The notes under the pieces: model-generated
What the model saw: the letters and a program-made list of their open reading frames with translations, nothing else
The model's database searches: none
What the model was told of the DNA's origin: nothing
Assembly (NCBI RefSeq): GCF_905475465.1
Contig: NC_062254.1
Coordinates: 1,632,001-1,696,000, forward strand
Direction of reading: 5' to 3'
DNA: 64,000 bases
Source of the DNA: Pieris napi
Taxonomy: Eukaryota; Arthropoda; Insecta; Lepidoptera; Pieridae
Position numbers and translations under genes: made by a program
Shown: positions 44,920-54,817 of the stretch, piece after piece
Layout of the letters: the number at the start of each line of letters is the position of its first letter
Position numbering within the stretch: position 1 is the first letter of the stretch

Positions 44920-45800
44920 CAATAAAAATCACTAAAATGCTTATGTAACAGACCGCTCATTACAGTCAAAGCATTCAAGCACACAGTAACTATAATTGTA
45001 AATGTTTCTTGTACTTTTTTAAATATATAAATCGAATTATATACAAATTCCCGCCTTGCTGTCAAAATGCCTTTTCAAAATACCACTCCAGTAACGTGTT
45101 AAGCAACAAGAACAACAAGATTTTCAAAGATTATATTACACGAGACATTAATTAGCTTGAACAATCCGACAACTTGTCATACCGCATTATTTAAAAGCAC
45201 TGACGCGAAAAACTAACAAACAATCTAAAAGGGAAAAATTGCATTCTGCACCAAGACTTTTGGAATCCGGCCAATTTCAATTATACACTTTGTCACAATC
45301 TTAACAATACAATTGTTTTGAAGTTTAAAAAAGCTTCACAAAAACCATTCAACGAATGTTCTTTGTCTTTAACCATAATTGTGCGATCAGTTGGTAGTCA
45401 CCGCTTTCAAATCGACACTTAGCTTAGCCCTATTGTTCAATTTCAGGTATAGCTGCTTTTTCTGTTAATTGTAACTATTGGTATTGTAACTTGGAATTCA
45501 TTTGCCTCGTAGGAAGAGCTAGCATTCATTTCTAGTACGCTCTTTTTTGATTCGTTTTCCGCATAAATTTCATATTAAACTTGTCCTGTCTAATGTGTGG
45601 CTTTTGTTAAGTTATAAGTTTGTATATCTTTTGTGTATATTTGGTAAACTAACTATTGAAGTAAATAATAGTTATTCCACTTCTTTTCCTTCCTCGCAAA
45701 ATTGCCAGATATAAATATCTTATTATTAACCTGCTGCACTCAATATTTCTATGAATGCCTTGTTATAAATAAAAAAACTTCAGTGGTGTCAAGGGACACC
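44920..45800. other. AT-rich non-coding DNA
   Basis: Nothing recognised. Confidence 0.4.
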
Positions 45801-45804
45801 CGGA

Positions 45805-46092
45805 TGGAACGAAATTCCTTTCGATTAATCTATATGTTAATTGGTATGATAACAGTATGATAGATTTTCACGACACCAATCTTACGACGAAAAAAAAAGG
45901 CAACATCACGAGGTGTTCCCAGGCGGTCACCCATCCAAGTACTGACCTCGCCCGACGTTGCTTAACATCGGTGATCGGACGAGAACCGGTGTATTAGAAT
46001 AGCAAATAGCAAAAAAGTGTCGTGACAACTTTTCGTAAGAATTCTTTCCGTCTAGCCCCCTTTCACAACGCGCGATAAGGAACTTCGTTCCA
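45805..46092. mobile_element. MITE carrying a 5S rRNA-derived segment, family M5
   Basis: Outer inverted repeats: TGGAACGAAATTCCTTTCG at 45805-45823 and CGATAAGGAACTTCGTTCCA at 46073-46092; the right repeat is partly repeated to 46105. Inside, GTGTCGTGACA-type words occur on both sides of a 5S rRNA-like stretch. Confidence 0.55.
45899..45995 (-). pseudogene. 5S rRNA pseudogene, 5'-truncated
   Basis: On the minus strand, 97 nt match eukaryotic 5S rRNA from about nucleotide 24 to the 3' end: CACCGGTTCTCGTCCGATCA, GTTAAGCAACGTCGGGC, AGTACTTGGATGGGTGACC and GCCTGGGAACACC. The internal promoter (A box, intermediate element and C box) is largely retained, and a T run follows the 3' end at 45898-45890, as a pol III terminator would. 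About 23 nt of the 5' end are missing, so helix I cannot form; this is not a functional 5S gene. A 5S-headed SINE (SINE3-like) or capture by the surrounding MITE are alternatives. The ORF at 45927-46118 is an artefact. Confidence 0.88.
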
Positions 46093-46109
46093 AAACTTCG
46101 TTCCAATAA

Positions 46110-46738
46110 ATGCAACACTTACGATAATAGTACGTTTGACCTACCTGATGACGATTAAAGCCTTACCAGTTCTACTCTTCCTAAGCTCTTTATATAGTAT
46201 ATGTAAACTTAGAGACAAATTTTGTATCGATTTTTAAGAGTATAAAAGTTATTATGAAGGCATTTTCATTAATTATTTATTACTCAGTTAATATACTAGA
46301 GAATTTTACTATAATATTGTTAATAAATGAGTTAAGTTTGAATGCAAGTTCTATAGGAATTACTGACATTGAAAGTAATACGTTAAGATGACAGTAAAGT
46401 AGACCAATAGGTCAAAATTTATTAAACGTTTTCAAACATTTCAAAACAATCATAAATATTTGTTTTCAAATAAACAGTTCGGACTATTTGTATTTAATTA
46501 TACAAAGCCGAATTAAGCTACCTACGTTATTTAAACGCTGACTTACTTTAGCAACATTCTTGTATTATCTCACACACATAGTCACAGTCTTGGTTTGAAC
46601 ACAGCATGACACACAAATAGAACACAATGATTTGTCAGGCTAAATCTTGTTTGAGTGGCGTTTTACACCACGAAACACGGGCGTAAAACATGCAATAAGT
46701 CTCTGTCGTGTAGTTTCAGGATATTTTCAAATTGTAGT
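46110..46738. other. AT-rich non-coding DNA
   Basis: Nothing recognised. Confidence 0.4.
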
Positions 46739-46740
46739 AA

Positions 46741-47009
46741 CTTCGACGACTCATTGGTTTAGTGGTTAGTACCCCTGACTGCGAAACCATGGGTCCCGGG
46801 TTTGATCCCCGGCTGAGACGAACATCGATGTGATGAGCATTTGGTGTTGTGCTTAGGTCTTGGGTGTTTAAATATGTATTTATATGTCTATCTATCTATA
46901 ATATGTATGTATATCCTTTGCCTAGTACCCATAACACAAGCTTCACCAGCTTAGCATGAGACTAGGTCAATTGGTGTGATTTGTCTTTTGAATAAAAAAA
47001 AAAAAAAAA
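46741..47009 (+). mobile_element. SINE-2, tRNA-derived, full-length-looking
   Basis: The tRNA-like head has an A-box-like TGGTTTAGTGGTTAG and a B-box-like GGGTTTGATCC (about 46798). It is followed by a tRNA-unrelated body (ATGTGATGAGCATTTGGTG, TTGGGTGTTTAAATATG, GTACCCATAACACAAGC) and a poly(A) tail at 46993-47009. Different from SINE-1. Only one copy in the window, but head, body and tail are intact, so a relatively recent insertion. Confidence 0.85.
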
Positions 47010-47011
47010 CT

Positions 47012-47530
47012 TACTGAACTCGGGCCACTACTTAATACATATGTTATATATATATGTTTCTTAGATTTTAACTAAATACATCAGTGTAAATCTTCTGGAG
47101 CATACATAATTAATTAATTCTACATACTTGATAGGTATATGCATAATTTATTGTGTAATGAATGATCAAAACATCTTACTATCTAGACGAAATGAAAGAA
47201 AATTAGAAATGACTTTGGTTGTGACAGCGTCTAGTCCAATCACAGATAAGCGACAATCAACCGAACCGACCAATCAAAATCATACGAAACGCCCATTCAA
47301 AGTCTAACCGTCATTATAACAAAAGAAATAATTTATGAGCATTTCAATTAAAATGTTTACACGTTATAATTGTGAGTCATTGTTCGACCTTTATCTTATG
47401 TGGTATAATTCTGAGACACTGATAACGCTTGTTTATGTGGTTAGAGACGTTAATAGCAATTAGTGTGAAATTGTAATGAGGTGGTTGACTGGTAAAACAA
47501 TTGCAAACACATAGTACATATATTTAGGTT
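47012..47530. other. AT-rich non-coding DNA
   Basis: Nothing recognised. Confidence 0.4.
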
Positions 47531-47535
47531 ATAAA

Positions 47536-48066
47536 TATTTTATTTATTTATTTTCCTGATTTTCCTATTTTTACCAGTAACTTAATACTAATACAATAGA
47601 AAACTAAACTTAAAACATAATATAAACATAACAAGTAAAAGCTTAAAACCTAAACGATTTTATAACTACAGTTATAAATAATGCAACTAAACACGCGTAA
47701 ATGGTGCATCTCTGAGTAAGCTCGTACGCGCCCGAGGCACTGCCAGCAATTGCGACCACGCCGAGTGGTAAGCGCATTATATATTTTACCTCTAAGGACC
47801 TTAAAAAATATAATGTGATAGTAAGGTCCCTCCTTATCTCTAACCTGTTGTATCCTACCATACCCAAGACAAACAAAGTTGGATACATTATTGGGTAAAA
47901 TGGGTACACTTCAGATAGCCTCATGTAAATGTATCTCGTAAATTTACTTTGAATACGTTCCACCATTAGAGAATTTTTTTTTTCTTGTGGGGCTATGTGT
48001 GGAGGAAGAATGTTGTGCGCTTCCTCTAACCTAAAAGTAGGATCCTCGACCAGTTTAAACACTGAC
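47536..48066 (-). pseudogene. LINE-B reverse transcriptase C-terminal fragment
   Basis: A 139-codon minus frame (47643-48062) includes MVERIQSKFTRYIYMRL, then VYPFYPIMYPTLFVLGMVGY and NRLEIRRDLTITLYFLRSL. This is the same block as in the decayed copy at 40.1-40.25 kb, here in a clean frame. It lies downstream of the RT catalytic core in Jockey-like insect LINEs. After about residue 95 the frame drifts from the family. The 3' tail includes a TTTATTTATTTT run near 47540. 5'-truncated and inactive. Confidence 0.8.
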
Positions 48067-48084
48067 TGTCCGAAGACCCAATTT

Positions 48085-48350
48085 GCTTAAATTTAATCAC
48101 TTTTAATCAATTCCCCTTGAAAGCATTACACGGCAGCGATCTATAATTTCTAGGAAGGTGATTAAATAGTTTGATGGCCATGGCGTAACAATTTTTGTGC
48201 AAAATGCAACCCACAGCTGTGTTGGATCCCTCGGTATATACAGGCAAGTTTCTTCGAATGTTTTGAACAATTTTGGATGCTTCGTAACTGCTTTAGCTTA
48301 CATAAGATTCAACGCCCATATTAGCCCTAATACTTTTTTTCTGAGTAATA
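48085..48350 (-). mobile_element. LINE-C RT C-terminal fragment
   Basis: Minus strand, with gaps: NCYAMAIKLFNHLPRN, YRSLPCNAFKG and ELI-like, the C-terminal pattern of another LINE family. It directly precedes the LINE-B fragment and is itself preceded by LINE-A, giving a pile-up of three LINE fragments in one orientation. Confidence 0.55.
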
Positions 48351-48352
48351 AA

Positions 48353-48712
48353 ACCTTTTTTTTTTATAAAACAGGGGGCAAACAGGCAGGAGGCTCACCT
48401 GATGTTAAGTGATACCGCCGCCCATTGACACTCTCAATGCCAGAGCCTTCAGGCCTTTCTAGACTTGGTACGCTCTTTTCTTGAAGGACCCTAAGTCGAA
48501 TTGGTTCGGAAATACTTCAGTGGGCAGCTGGTTCCACAAAGTGGTGGTGCGCGGCAAAAACTGCTTTAGAAAACGATCAGTTGTGGAACGACGGACGTCG
48601 AGGTGATACAGGACTTTATTCACATCTACCGAATTTCCCCATAAAAATATACCACAGCACAGAACTGGCATAGTCCGAACAACTCCTCTGAACACTCTCT
48701 TCGATCATGTCT
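48353..48712 (-). mobile_element. LINE-A 3' fragment, clearest frame
   Basis: The minus ORF (48459-48695) reads VRTMPVLCCGIF, NSVDVNKVLYHLDVRRSTTD, RFLKQFLPRTTTLWNQLPTE and VFPNQFDLGSFKKRAYQ. The A-run (complement) at about 48355-48364 and CAGGGGGCAAACAGGCAGGA mark its 3' end. This copy gives the best view of the family's C-terminus in the window. Confidence 0.87.
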
Positions 48713-48719
48713 AGATGAA

Positions 48720-49005
48720 GTTATTGAAGGAAAATATTTGACTTCTAGCATTTTTTTTTTAAATTTATTATTTAAATATATTTATTCACAAAAAACAGTT
48801 ACACCTTAATTCAAACTATGCCCCGCAAAACTGCTTACGCAGTTTGACTGCAAACTTATCTAAGTCAATCTACTGCCATCAATTTGACGAAAATAATATG
48901 AATCCTAAATAAATTATACTTTACACGAAACCTGTCAGGTAGCGCGAACGTCAACGCACTGATATCACTGCCACTACCATTTATTAATTTGTTTTATATT
49001 TTATG
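48720..49005. other. AT-rich non-coding DNA
   Basis: Nothing recognised. Confidence 0.35.
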
Positions 49006-49011
49006 TTGGTA

Positions 49012-49190
49012 TATATTTATAATGAAATTTAATTCATTTAGGTAACTTCTGTACACTTATATACGTTAACGAATTTACACCCACTGTTATTTCTCAAATT
49101 AAGAGCTTAGAACGGACGAGACAAGAAACTCTGCAACATTTATTTTAATCAACTTTTATTTTACAAGCTACTTGTTGCAACCACATGATA
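49012..49190 (-). mobile_element. Retroposon tail family B, diverged
   Basis: TTTAGGTAACTTCTGTACACT, AAGAGCTTAGAACGGACGAG, GAAACTCTGCAAC and TTTTATTTTACAAGCTACTT followed by GTTGCAACC. Useful because it shows that the family continues into the sequence at which the 1.5-kb duplication starts. Confidence 0.6.
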
Positions 49191-49572
49191 TGGAATTATG
49201 GATTTATTATTATTAATATAGAGTCGTATGTAAACCATACGTGGTCATGCATCCCATTCCTGTACCCTTAACTACATTATTGCCATTGAAATTAAGGAAT
49301 TCATAATGTCGTTTTTGACGCAAAAATCCTGCACAGGATAAGTCAACAATATATTTTAATACAAATAAATTTTTTTTGTTATATTATAATACAAAAATGT
49401 CCTCTAAACTTCGAAATAAGATCTCGAACACAACATTAGTAGTAGGCACATGGGACAACCTGAATACAATATATAAGCTTATATTCAATAATAGCACCAT
49501 TGAAAGTGAGAATGTGTTAAGAATACCCTTTCAATTCATATTTTTGTATCTACTATGACGCACACGGAACGA

Positions 49573-49620
49573 TACTAGTATATTTTGAAGATAACGATAT
49601 GTCTTCAAAATATACTAGTA
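49573..49620. repeat. Perfect 19-bp hairpin
   Basis: TACTAGTATATTTTGAAGA at 49573-49591 and its exact reverse complement at 49602-49620, with a 10-nt loop. It is flanked by ordinary AT-rich sequence. Confidence 0.9.
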
Positions 49621-49654
49621 ATTTACTTGTACTCATTTTGTTTATATATACGTA

Positions 49655-49785
49655 TGTACCAATTCTTAAAAACGGCAGCGCAATCGCGAGCCCTCTGGCA
49701 TTGAGAGTGTCCATGGGCGGCTGTATAACTTAACATTAGATGAGCCTCCTGCCGGTTTGCCTCCTGTTTTATTAAAAAAATTGCC
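49655..49785 (+). mobile_element. LINE-A 3' tail
   Basis: GTACCAATTCTTAAAAACGG, GAGCCCTCTGGCATTGAGAG, TGTCCATGGGCGG and GAGCCTCCTGCCGGTTTGCC, followed by A7. Confidence 0.8.
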
Positions 49786-50394
49786 ACTTCATTATTCACT
49801 AAACTGACTGAAAATCATTTGAACAGCTCCGGACATTGAAACTTCAAACTCCCGAAAGAGATCCGTCGCAGTCTTGGGTAGGTACAAAAACTCACCATTA
49901 CAATTGGGGTCGTAAGAGATAGATGTTTTAAAAAACTTCTATAAAAGTATTAATCATTAGTATGACACACCTACGCACGCTGCTTTTGTTGTTACATCAT
50001 TCATTCTGGTAAGGCGTCCGAGGCACTTTTGACGTGATAACGTCTTTAAAATCGTTTTAGTCGGGTGACATGTTCAGAAACTTGTGTCACACCAAAACCT
50101 CACGAGCGCGATCGCAGGTATAACGAGAGGACGACGGACCGATCTCCCGTCTCATCTCGAGCGCTGCCAGTCATTCCGTGAATGTATGAAGAAAAATGTA
50201 TATCATAGTCGAGTAAGTAAACTTGTCATTTTACACCCGAAATTTATCATCAAAAGTGTGAATAAAACGATAGATGTAAAGGCGGAAACATACTACTAAA
50301 ACGCGACGCGACGTGTCGTGTCGACACCCGATGTCCATCGTGCACATTACCAACACGCGACACCACGACACGCTTGCAAATTCAAAAGTCATTT

Positions 50395-50617
50395 AGCTGA
50401 TTTATTCCCCGCGCAATGTGCCAGCAAGTTTTTACCAATTTGAGGTTCAGATTCGAGGAATGTTTGCAGCGCAATGGTGCACACCTGGATGATGTTATTT
50501 TTAAGAAATAAATTTCCCAGATGTCTATTTTAATTGAAATAAAAAAAATTGTGTATTGTATTTAGTTTTTTTATTATATTTTTTTCAAATTCGCAAATCT
50601 TTCTGGCCCACCCTGTA
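50395..50617 (+). mobile_element. Mariner-like 3' end nested in the Harbinger-like element
   Basis: A short frame RFEECLQRNGAHLDDVIFKK ending in a stop looks like the C-terminal tail of an IS630/Tc1/mariner-type transposase. About 110 bp later comes TTTCTGGCCCACCCTGTA, the reverse complement of the TACAGGGTGGGCCA-type terminal repeat common in such elements. The 5' end is missing and the left boundary is approximate. It interrupts the Harbinger-like interior. Confidence 0.6.
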
Positions 50618-50639
50618 TTTTTCTAATAAACTGAATTAA

Positions 50640-50759
50640 TTAGCAGGGTATTTGTATTAAACTAACAACATCCCTGTTTTTGTCCTTGTATTGAGGTAAT
50701 CTCATGTCATATAAAACAGAATATTGTTTCACTAACTCAATTAATTGTTCGTCGTTCAT
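50640..50759 (-). pseudogene. MADF-like domain N-terminal fragment
   Basis: A 39-codon minus-strand ORF from ATG at 50759 to a stop at 50640: MNDEQLIELVKQYSVLYDMR, then LPQYKDKNRD. The pattern LI.LV...P/SVLYD......YK...K.. is the first helix and turn of MADF (Myb/SANT-like) DNA-binding domains, which PIF/Harbinger transposons encode beside the transposase. The remainder of the roughly 80-residue domain is absent, either lost or in a missing exon. Its presence inside TAA-flanked repeats supports the Harbinger assignment independently of the termini. Confidence 0.6.
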
Positions 50760-51199
50760 TTCGCCAAATAAATCCAAAAATATCTAAGTATATAAATTGA
50801 CATTCGTGTCAAAAACTCGAAAGCATTGACGCATGACGTCATCATCACAACATCCACAACACGCCGATCCAAATCGATTGGATGTTACCGCGTGTGATCA
50901 CATGGCGTGTTGTCTATGTGCATCTGACCATATTAAATATATGGGATTGATAAGTACTGACATGCGTCGGATGGCGTGGTGTGGCGTCGCGTTTTGGTAG
51001 TATGTTTCCGCCTTAATTTAAAATTTGAAAAAATTGTTATCTTCATTAATTCCTTACTTCCCAAAAACTTATATCACCAATAAGTCGTTATCACGTAAAC
51101 ATCTCGATCGTAAACCTACTTTACAAACAACCAATATTTTTTTTTGTGCAATTTTTTCCATATTTAATTAACAACATTTTTAGTCTTGCCCACGCCTAA

Positions 51200-51331
51200 T
51201 TTAGGTCTAGAGGTATTCAGAATTGAGAATTAGCCCTGTGTGACTCCTGTCGAATTCAATAACATTTTGACATATGGGAGTGATACTTAAGGATGAGAGT
51301 CGCACGCTGAAGCCACTAGGCCAACACTGAT
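51200..51331 (-). mobile_element. SINE-1 head fragment and adjoining unassigned repeat
   Basis: GGATGAGAGTCGCACGCTGA followed by AGCCACTAGGCCAACACTGA (51291-51330) is a SINE-1 head. The part before it (GGTATTCAGAATTGAG) recurs in reverse at 62128-62156 and is part of another dispersed repeat. Confidence 0.6.
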
Positions 51332-51379
51332 TTTTTGCAAAGTAAACAGTTTGCAAACATAACATATGTTCACAATTTT

Positions 51380-51480
51380 TCTCAGGCGTGTGCCTGACAC
51401 ATACCCACACACACCCTCCTAACACTCACTTACACACACGTACATACCCTCTCCCTCTATCACACACACAGCCTCACATA
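51380..51480 (+). repeat. CA-rich low-complexity tract
   Basis: Imperfect CACACA and CTCACTTACACACAC units, including ACACACACCCTCC and TCACACACACAG. Confidence 0.8.
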
Positions 51481-51971
51481 CAACTGTATTTCTACTAACT
51501 TCTAACTAGTTGACTGTTTTGTTTTGTTTTTCTTTCCTTATTTAAAAAGTTAAATTTGTTTGCCTACCAATATATGTATGTACTTTTTGTTATCACTCAA
51601 TATGACTTTGCTGTGGAATGGAAGCCTGGTTATCCATATCACAGGTTCTTACCTAGTTTGGAAACTATCTTATTGTTTGTTGCAAATCTCATATGGGAGA
51701 AAATAAACTATTATTATTATAATAATAATAGTCGAAATAATAAACCAACTAGTATCGAATAAACGACTCCAATTACTTAAAACAGTTGTGACGCGAATGT
51801 GAAGCGTTGCAAATAAAAGAAAATCATTTCACTACTAAATATAGACATCGTATTAATTGCACCGAGGGGCGCTGCAGAATACGTATAAATATTTTCTATA
51901 CAGGGCCGCATCTACCGTAGAGTAAATGGGCCCCGTATTTTAAGCGTTTGGTCTAATACGTATATATATAC

Positions 51972-51992
51972 AATTACCGGCAACGCACTTGC
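51972..51992 (+). mobile_element. LINE-A scrap
   Basis: ACCGGCAACGCACTTGCAAG matches the GGCCGGCAACGCACTTGCGAG word of LINE-A. Too short to say more. Confidence 0.4.
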
Positions 51993-52103
51993 AAGCATTA
52001 TGCGCCAGTATGAGCGACAAAATAGCCAAATCAAGATCAGTGTACATTAGAGTTATATGTTTGGGTTTTAGTGAATTGCAATAAAAACAATTTTTTAAAA
52101 ATC

Positions 52104-52343
52104 CAGTGACGCTACACCCTTTTTAGGCTTGGGCCTCTGTATCTGTTTCATGATAATTTGTCAATCTAATAGGCAAGTTCAGACCCTGACACACGCCTTT
52201 TTGGGGCTAAGGCAAGCCGGCTTCCTCGCGATGTTTACCTTCACCCTTCGAGCGAATGTTAAATGCGCACATAATATACAGAATGCATTGGTGCACAGCT
52301 GGTGATCGAACCTACGACCTCAGGGGTGAGAGTCGCACGCTGA
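52104..52343 (-). mobile_element. SINE-1 copy
   Basis: From CAGTGACGCTACACCCTTTTT to AGAGTCGCACGCTGAC, with a deletion around the GTAGGTGATCAGCC segment. The tRNA-like head is cut short. Confidence 0.85.
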
Positions 52344-52428
52344 CTTTGAAAAATATTGACTGATCCTGCTAAATAACTTACGTTTCGTACTCTGTAATGA
52401 AATTATATTTGTTTAATGAATGTGTTAT

Positions 52429-52455
52429 ATAATATATATATATATATATATATAA
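52429..52455 (+). repeat. (TA)n microsatellite
   Basis: About 12 TA units. A similar shorter tract lies at 62647-62662. Confidence 0.9.
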
Positions 52456-52459
52456 ATAA

Positions 52460-53118
52460 CAGATTATTAAATGTATGCAATTCCGTCTAGGAGCTCCGTA
52501 AAGTACATCAGACACAGATAGCATAGTAATCCAAAAACAATAAACCATTGTCACCATAATATATGAAACGTATGGAAAAAGTACTTGACACATTTTTTAT
52601 TCGATCATATATATATTAGTGACGCCATTTGTGTGACTCAGGTTGATGTACAAGTATCGCATGTGTATTACAAAAACACGTGGAGGAAAGCAGCTCTTAT
52701 TCTGACTTAAAGTATCCTGGACCAGTCAAAGTGACTGGCTCAAGGCCGTGAAGTTGTAATGTATCCTTATCCATTGGAATAACTTGAATGCAGTTCAGGG
52801 TATGACGACATCGTAGTGATTTGTAGCTTCGGATTGTAGGTACTATGTACAAATGTTTTAAAAACTGTATAAATGTATTTTTATGATGTGCGCGCACACC
52901 GTCACAGAAAACCGACATCCTGTTAGCATAGTAAACATTTTATAATAAAAAATGTCCATTTATTTAATTATGGAGTAATATTTTTATTTATAGATAAATA
53001 AACTTTCTTCCATACATAGGTAGATAGGTCTATAAGGCGAAAGATAAAAAATTTTAAAAGATTTTTATGTTGTTACGCCAAAGAAGTACCTATAACTTCC
53101 AACGCGTGTACATAAGTT
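52460..53118. other. AT-rich non-coding DNA
   Basis: Nothing recognised. The 73-codon minus ORF at 52697-52918 has no motif I know. Confidence 0.35.
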
Positions 53119-53122
53119 TTAT

Positions 53123-53213
53123 GTAACTCATCTGATCTTAAGTAATTAAGACCATGGACACTAACATTGCCAGAAGGCTCGCAAGTGCGTTGCCAGCCTA
53201 TTAAAAATTCTAA
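53123..53213 (-). mobile_element. LINE-A 3' scrap
   Basis: AACTCATCTGATCTTAAGTAA, CCATGGACACTAACATTGCC and AGAAGGCTCGCAAGTGCGTT followed by GCCAGCC. Confidence 0.75.
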
Positions 53214-53219
53214 AGTTCT

Positions 53220-53880
53220 TAATATGAGAGGCCCGAGAATTTCTCCAGGAATTGTCCAGCCACTTTCTAGTCTTAGAATTTTATTTTCTTAGCGCTCATA
53301 AGCGCGAAGGAATGCCAGTATCGCTATTTATATTGTTCATCTTAGGAATTTCAATCACTTATAAGTTGAAAAGGATTTAAGACCAAGAATGTTAACAAAC
53401 GTCAACTATAACATTATTAAAGTGTCAGACCGGAGGCCCCTAGACACGGCAAATATAACAAGTTTTCGGGCAACATAGTCAGTAGAAAATTCAAATTCAT
53501 TTGCTTATGTGCCCGACAGAAGATTTAAAAAGAAAATTCCTAACTTAGATATTTAACGAAAGAAAATATATATTTTACAATAAGACCATCTTTTATTTAT
53601 TTATTTGCTCAACAGTATTCCTACAGCTACTCACTAAACAATATTCAAACAATTACATTATACACAAAAGCCAAAAACGGAACACACATTCAAACATAAA
53701 CCACAGTTTTACCTATTTATACAAAAAATATAACATTTATAATAAATTCCAAATTCTAAGATTCATTATTCATTATAATATATATTTAATATAAAGGAAG
53801 AATAACAAAGCCATTATTAATACAAGATACCAGAGTTTTTTAAATTATTTTTTAAACTCTTGTTTGCAATATTAACTTAT
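53220..53880. other. AT-rich non-coding DNA
   Basis: Nothing recognised. Confidence 0.35.
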
Positions 53881-53884
53881 TTTA

Positions 53885-54120
53885 TGTTTGGATAAGATTA
53901 ATTTATTATATACTTCGAAACTAAAATGGCAATGGGCTGGTCATGTAACACTGTTTGCCCAACTTTGGCAAAGACCTCCTCCATTTCTTTCCACTCTCCT
54001 CTGTTCAAAGCTTTCCTTGTCCATATTTTCCTTCTGTCCTGTTTTCTTCTCCTTCTACCAATATATGATCCTTTTGTTCCATTTTTCAATACCTCTTATT
54101 ATCTTAGGGTCCTTTTATTG
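53885..54120. pseudogene. Two RTE-like RT fragments, tail to tail
   Basis: Plus strand 53915-53950 encodes KLKWQWAGHVT, a block well known in insect RTE-type C-termini. From about 53950 the opposite strand encodes the next block (minus 54089 to 53955): RRRKQDRRKIWTRKALNRGE, then WKEMEEVFAKVGQTV. The two pieces converge, so a segment of the element was inverted. Standard 5' inversion (twin priming) would place the fragments head to head, which is not what is seen. Three overlapping ORFs here all derive from this relic. Confidence 0.7.
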
Positions 54121-54124
54121 AGCA

Positions 54125-54450
54125 ACTAATTTAAATAACCTTTAAATCCCTCTGTAAATTTTGACCAAATCTGGCATTAACCTTGTGAACAAGTAACTGA
54201 GATTAAGAAAAATTACTTTTATTATGTCACCAAACCGGTGTGGGCGGACGATGACTTAACAAGCAAAATGCGTAGGCTACAAGGATACTTATAAACTTTA
54301 TTTAATCACAATATACAGTATGGCGCCCATGGTCTAGTCAAACATAAACGGTCTATTTCGAGATTTGATTCGTGTTGTTAATACATGTTTGGCTGTAATA
54401 TGTTAATTTTAATACAGAAATATAATCTATAAACTTAATAATCATGTTAT
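54125..54450. other. Non-coding DNA
   Basis: Nothing recognised. Confidence 0.35.
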
Positions 54451-54454
54451 AATT

Positions 54455-54817
54455 TACGTGTCACGTTGTTTGTCCGCTATGGACTCCTAAACTACCGAAC
54501 CGATATCAATCAAATTTGCACACCGTGTGTAGTGTGATCCAACAGTACAGTTATACTGTACGTGTGTAATGTGTATGTCACTAAACTTCTCTTGAAACGG
54601 ATGTACCGATTTCAATTATTAAAGGGTCCACCCTAACGCATACAAAATAATTCAAACAAGTCCAAGTCTAGGGCTGGAGCCCTGGATGGTTTAGACTCAC
54701 AAACGAGCCCGGCAGATGGCGCTGCAGTCGGTGCTTCCATACTTTTTTAATATCCTTGAATATATTTATTTATTAGCTTGAAATATCATGCAGGACAAAG
54801 TCTGTGGGGTCCGCTAG
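54455..54817 (+). mobile_element. Helitron-like element with clear 3' end
   Basis: Starts near TTTACGTGTCACGTTGTTTG, then GGACTCCTAAACTACCGAAC, CTGGAGCCCTGGATGG and GGCAGATGGCGCTGCAGTCG. It ends with a GGAC...GTCC hairpin followed by GCTAG and then T (CTAG at 54814-54817). Same family as 5855-6198. The 5' TC is not certain because the start is degraded or replaced. Confidence 0.65.

Larger units (their letters stand above)
50280..51013. mobile_element. PIF/Harbinger-like element with MADF-type ORF fragment
   Basis: Terminal inverted repeats AGGCGGAAACATACTACTAA (50280) and TTGGTAGTATGTTTCCGCCT (51013) extend inward as CGCGACGC-rich arms. Both ends are flanked by TAA (50277-50279, 51014-51016), the 3-bp target duplication typical of PIF/Harbinger elements. 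The interior includes a short minus-strand ORF resembling a MADF domain start and the 3' end of a mariner-like transposon. No Harbinger transposase is recognisable, so the element is non-autonomous. Confidence 0.75.
50032..51096. mobile_element. Outer MITE containing a Harbinger-like insertion
   Basis: Ends are ACGTGATAACGTCTTTAAA on the left (50032) and AATAAGTCGTTATCACGT on the right (51096), an inverted repeat of roughly 17 bp. Removing 50280-51013 leaves an element of about 330 bp. The left part (50084-50217) is GC-richer (CGCGATCGCAGGTATAACGA, CATCTCGAGCGCTGCCAG). The ORF over it, 50084-50299, is not supported as a gene. Confidence 0.6.

Noticed and set aside
45927..46118. 63-codon minus ORF
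   Set aside because: Covers the 5S rRNA-like sequence and a MITE end; it is not a protein.
46741..46815. A true tRNA gene
   Set aside because: A- and B-box-like motifs are present, but the body and poly(A) tail that follow are those of a SINE, and a proper acceptor stem cannot be closed.
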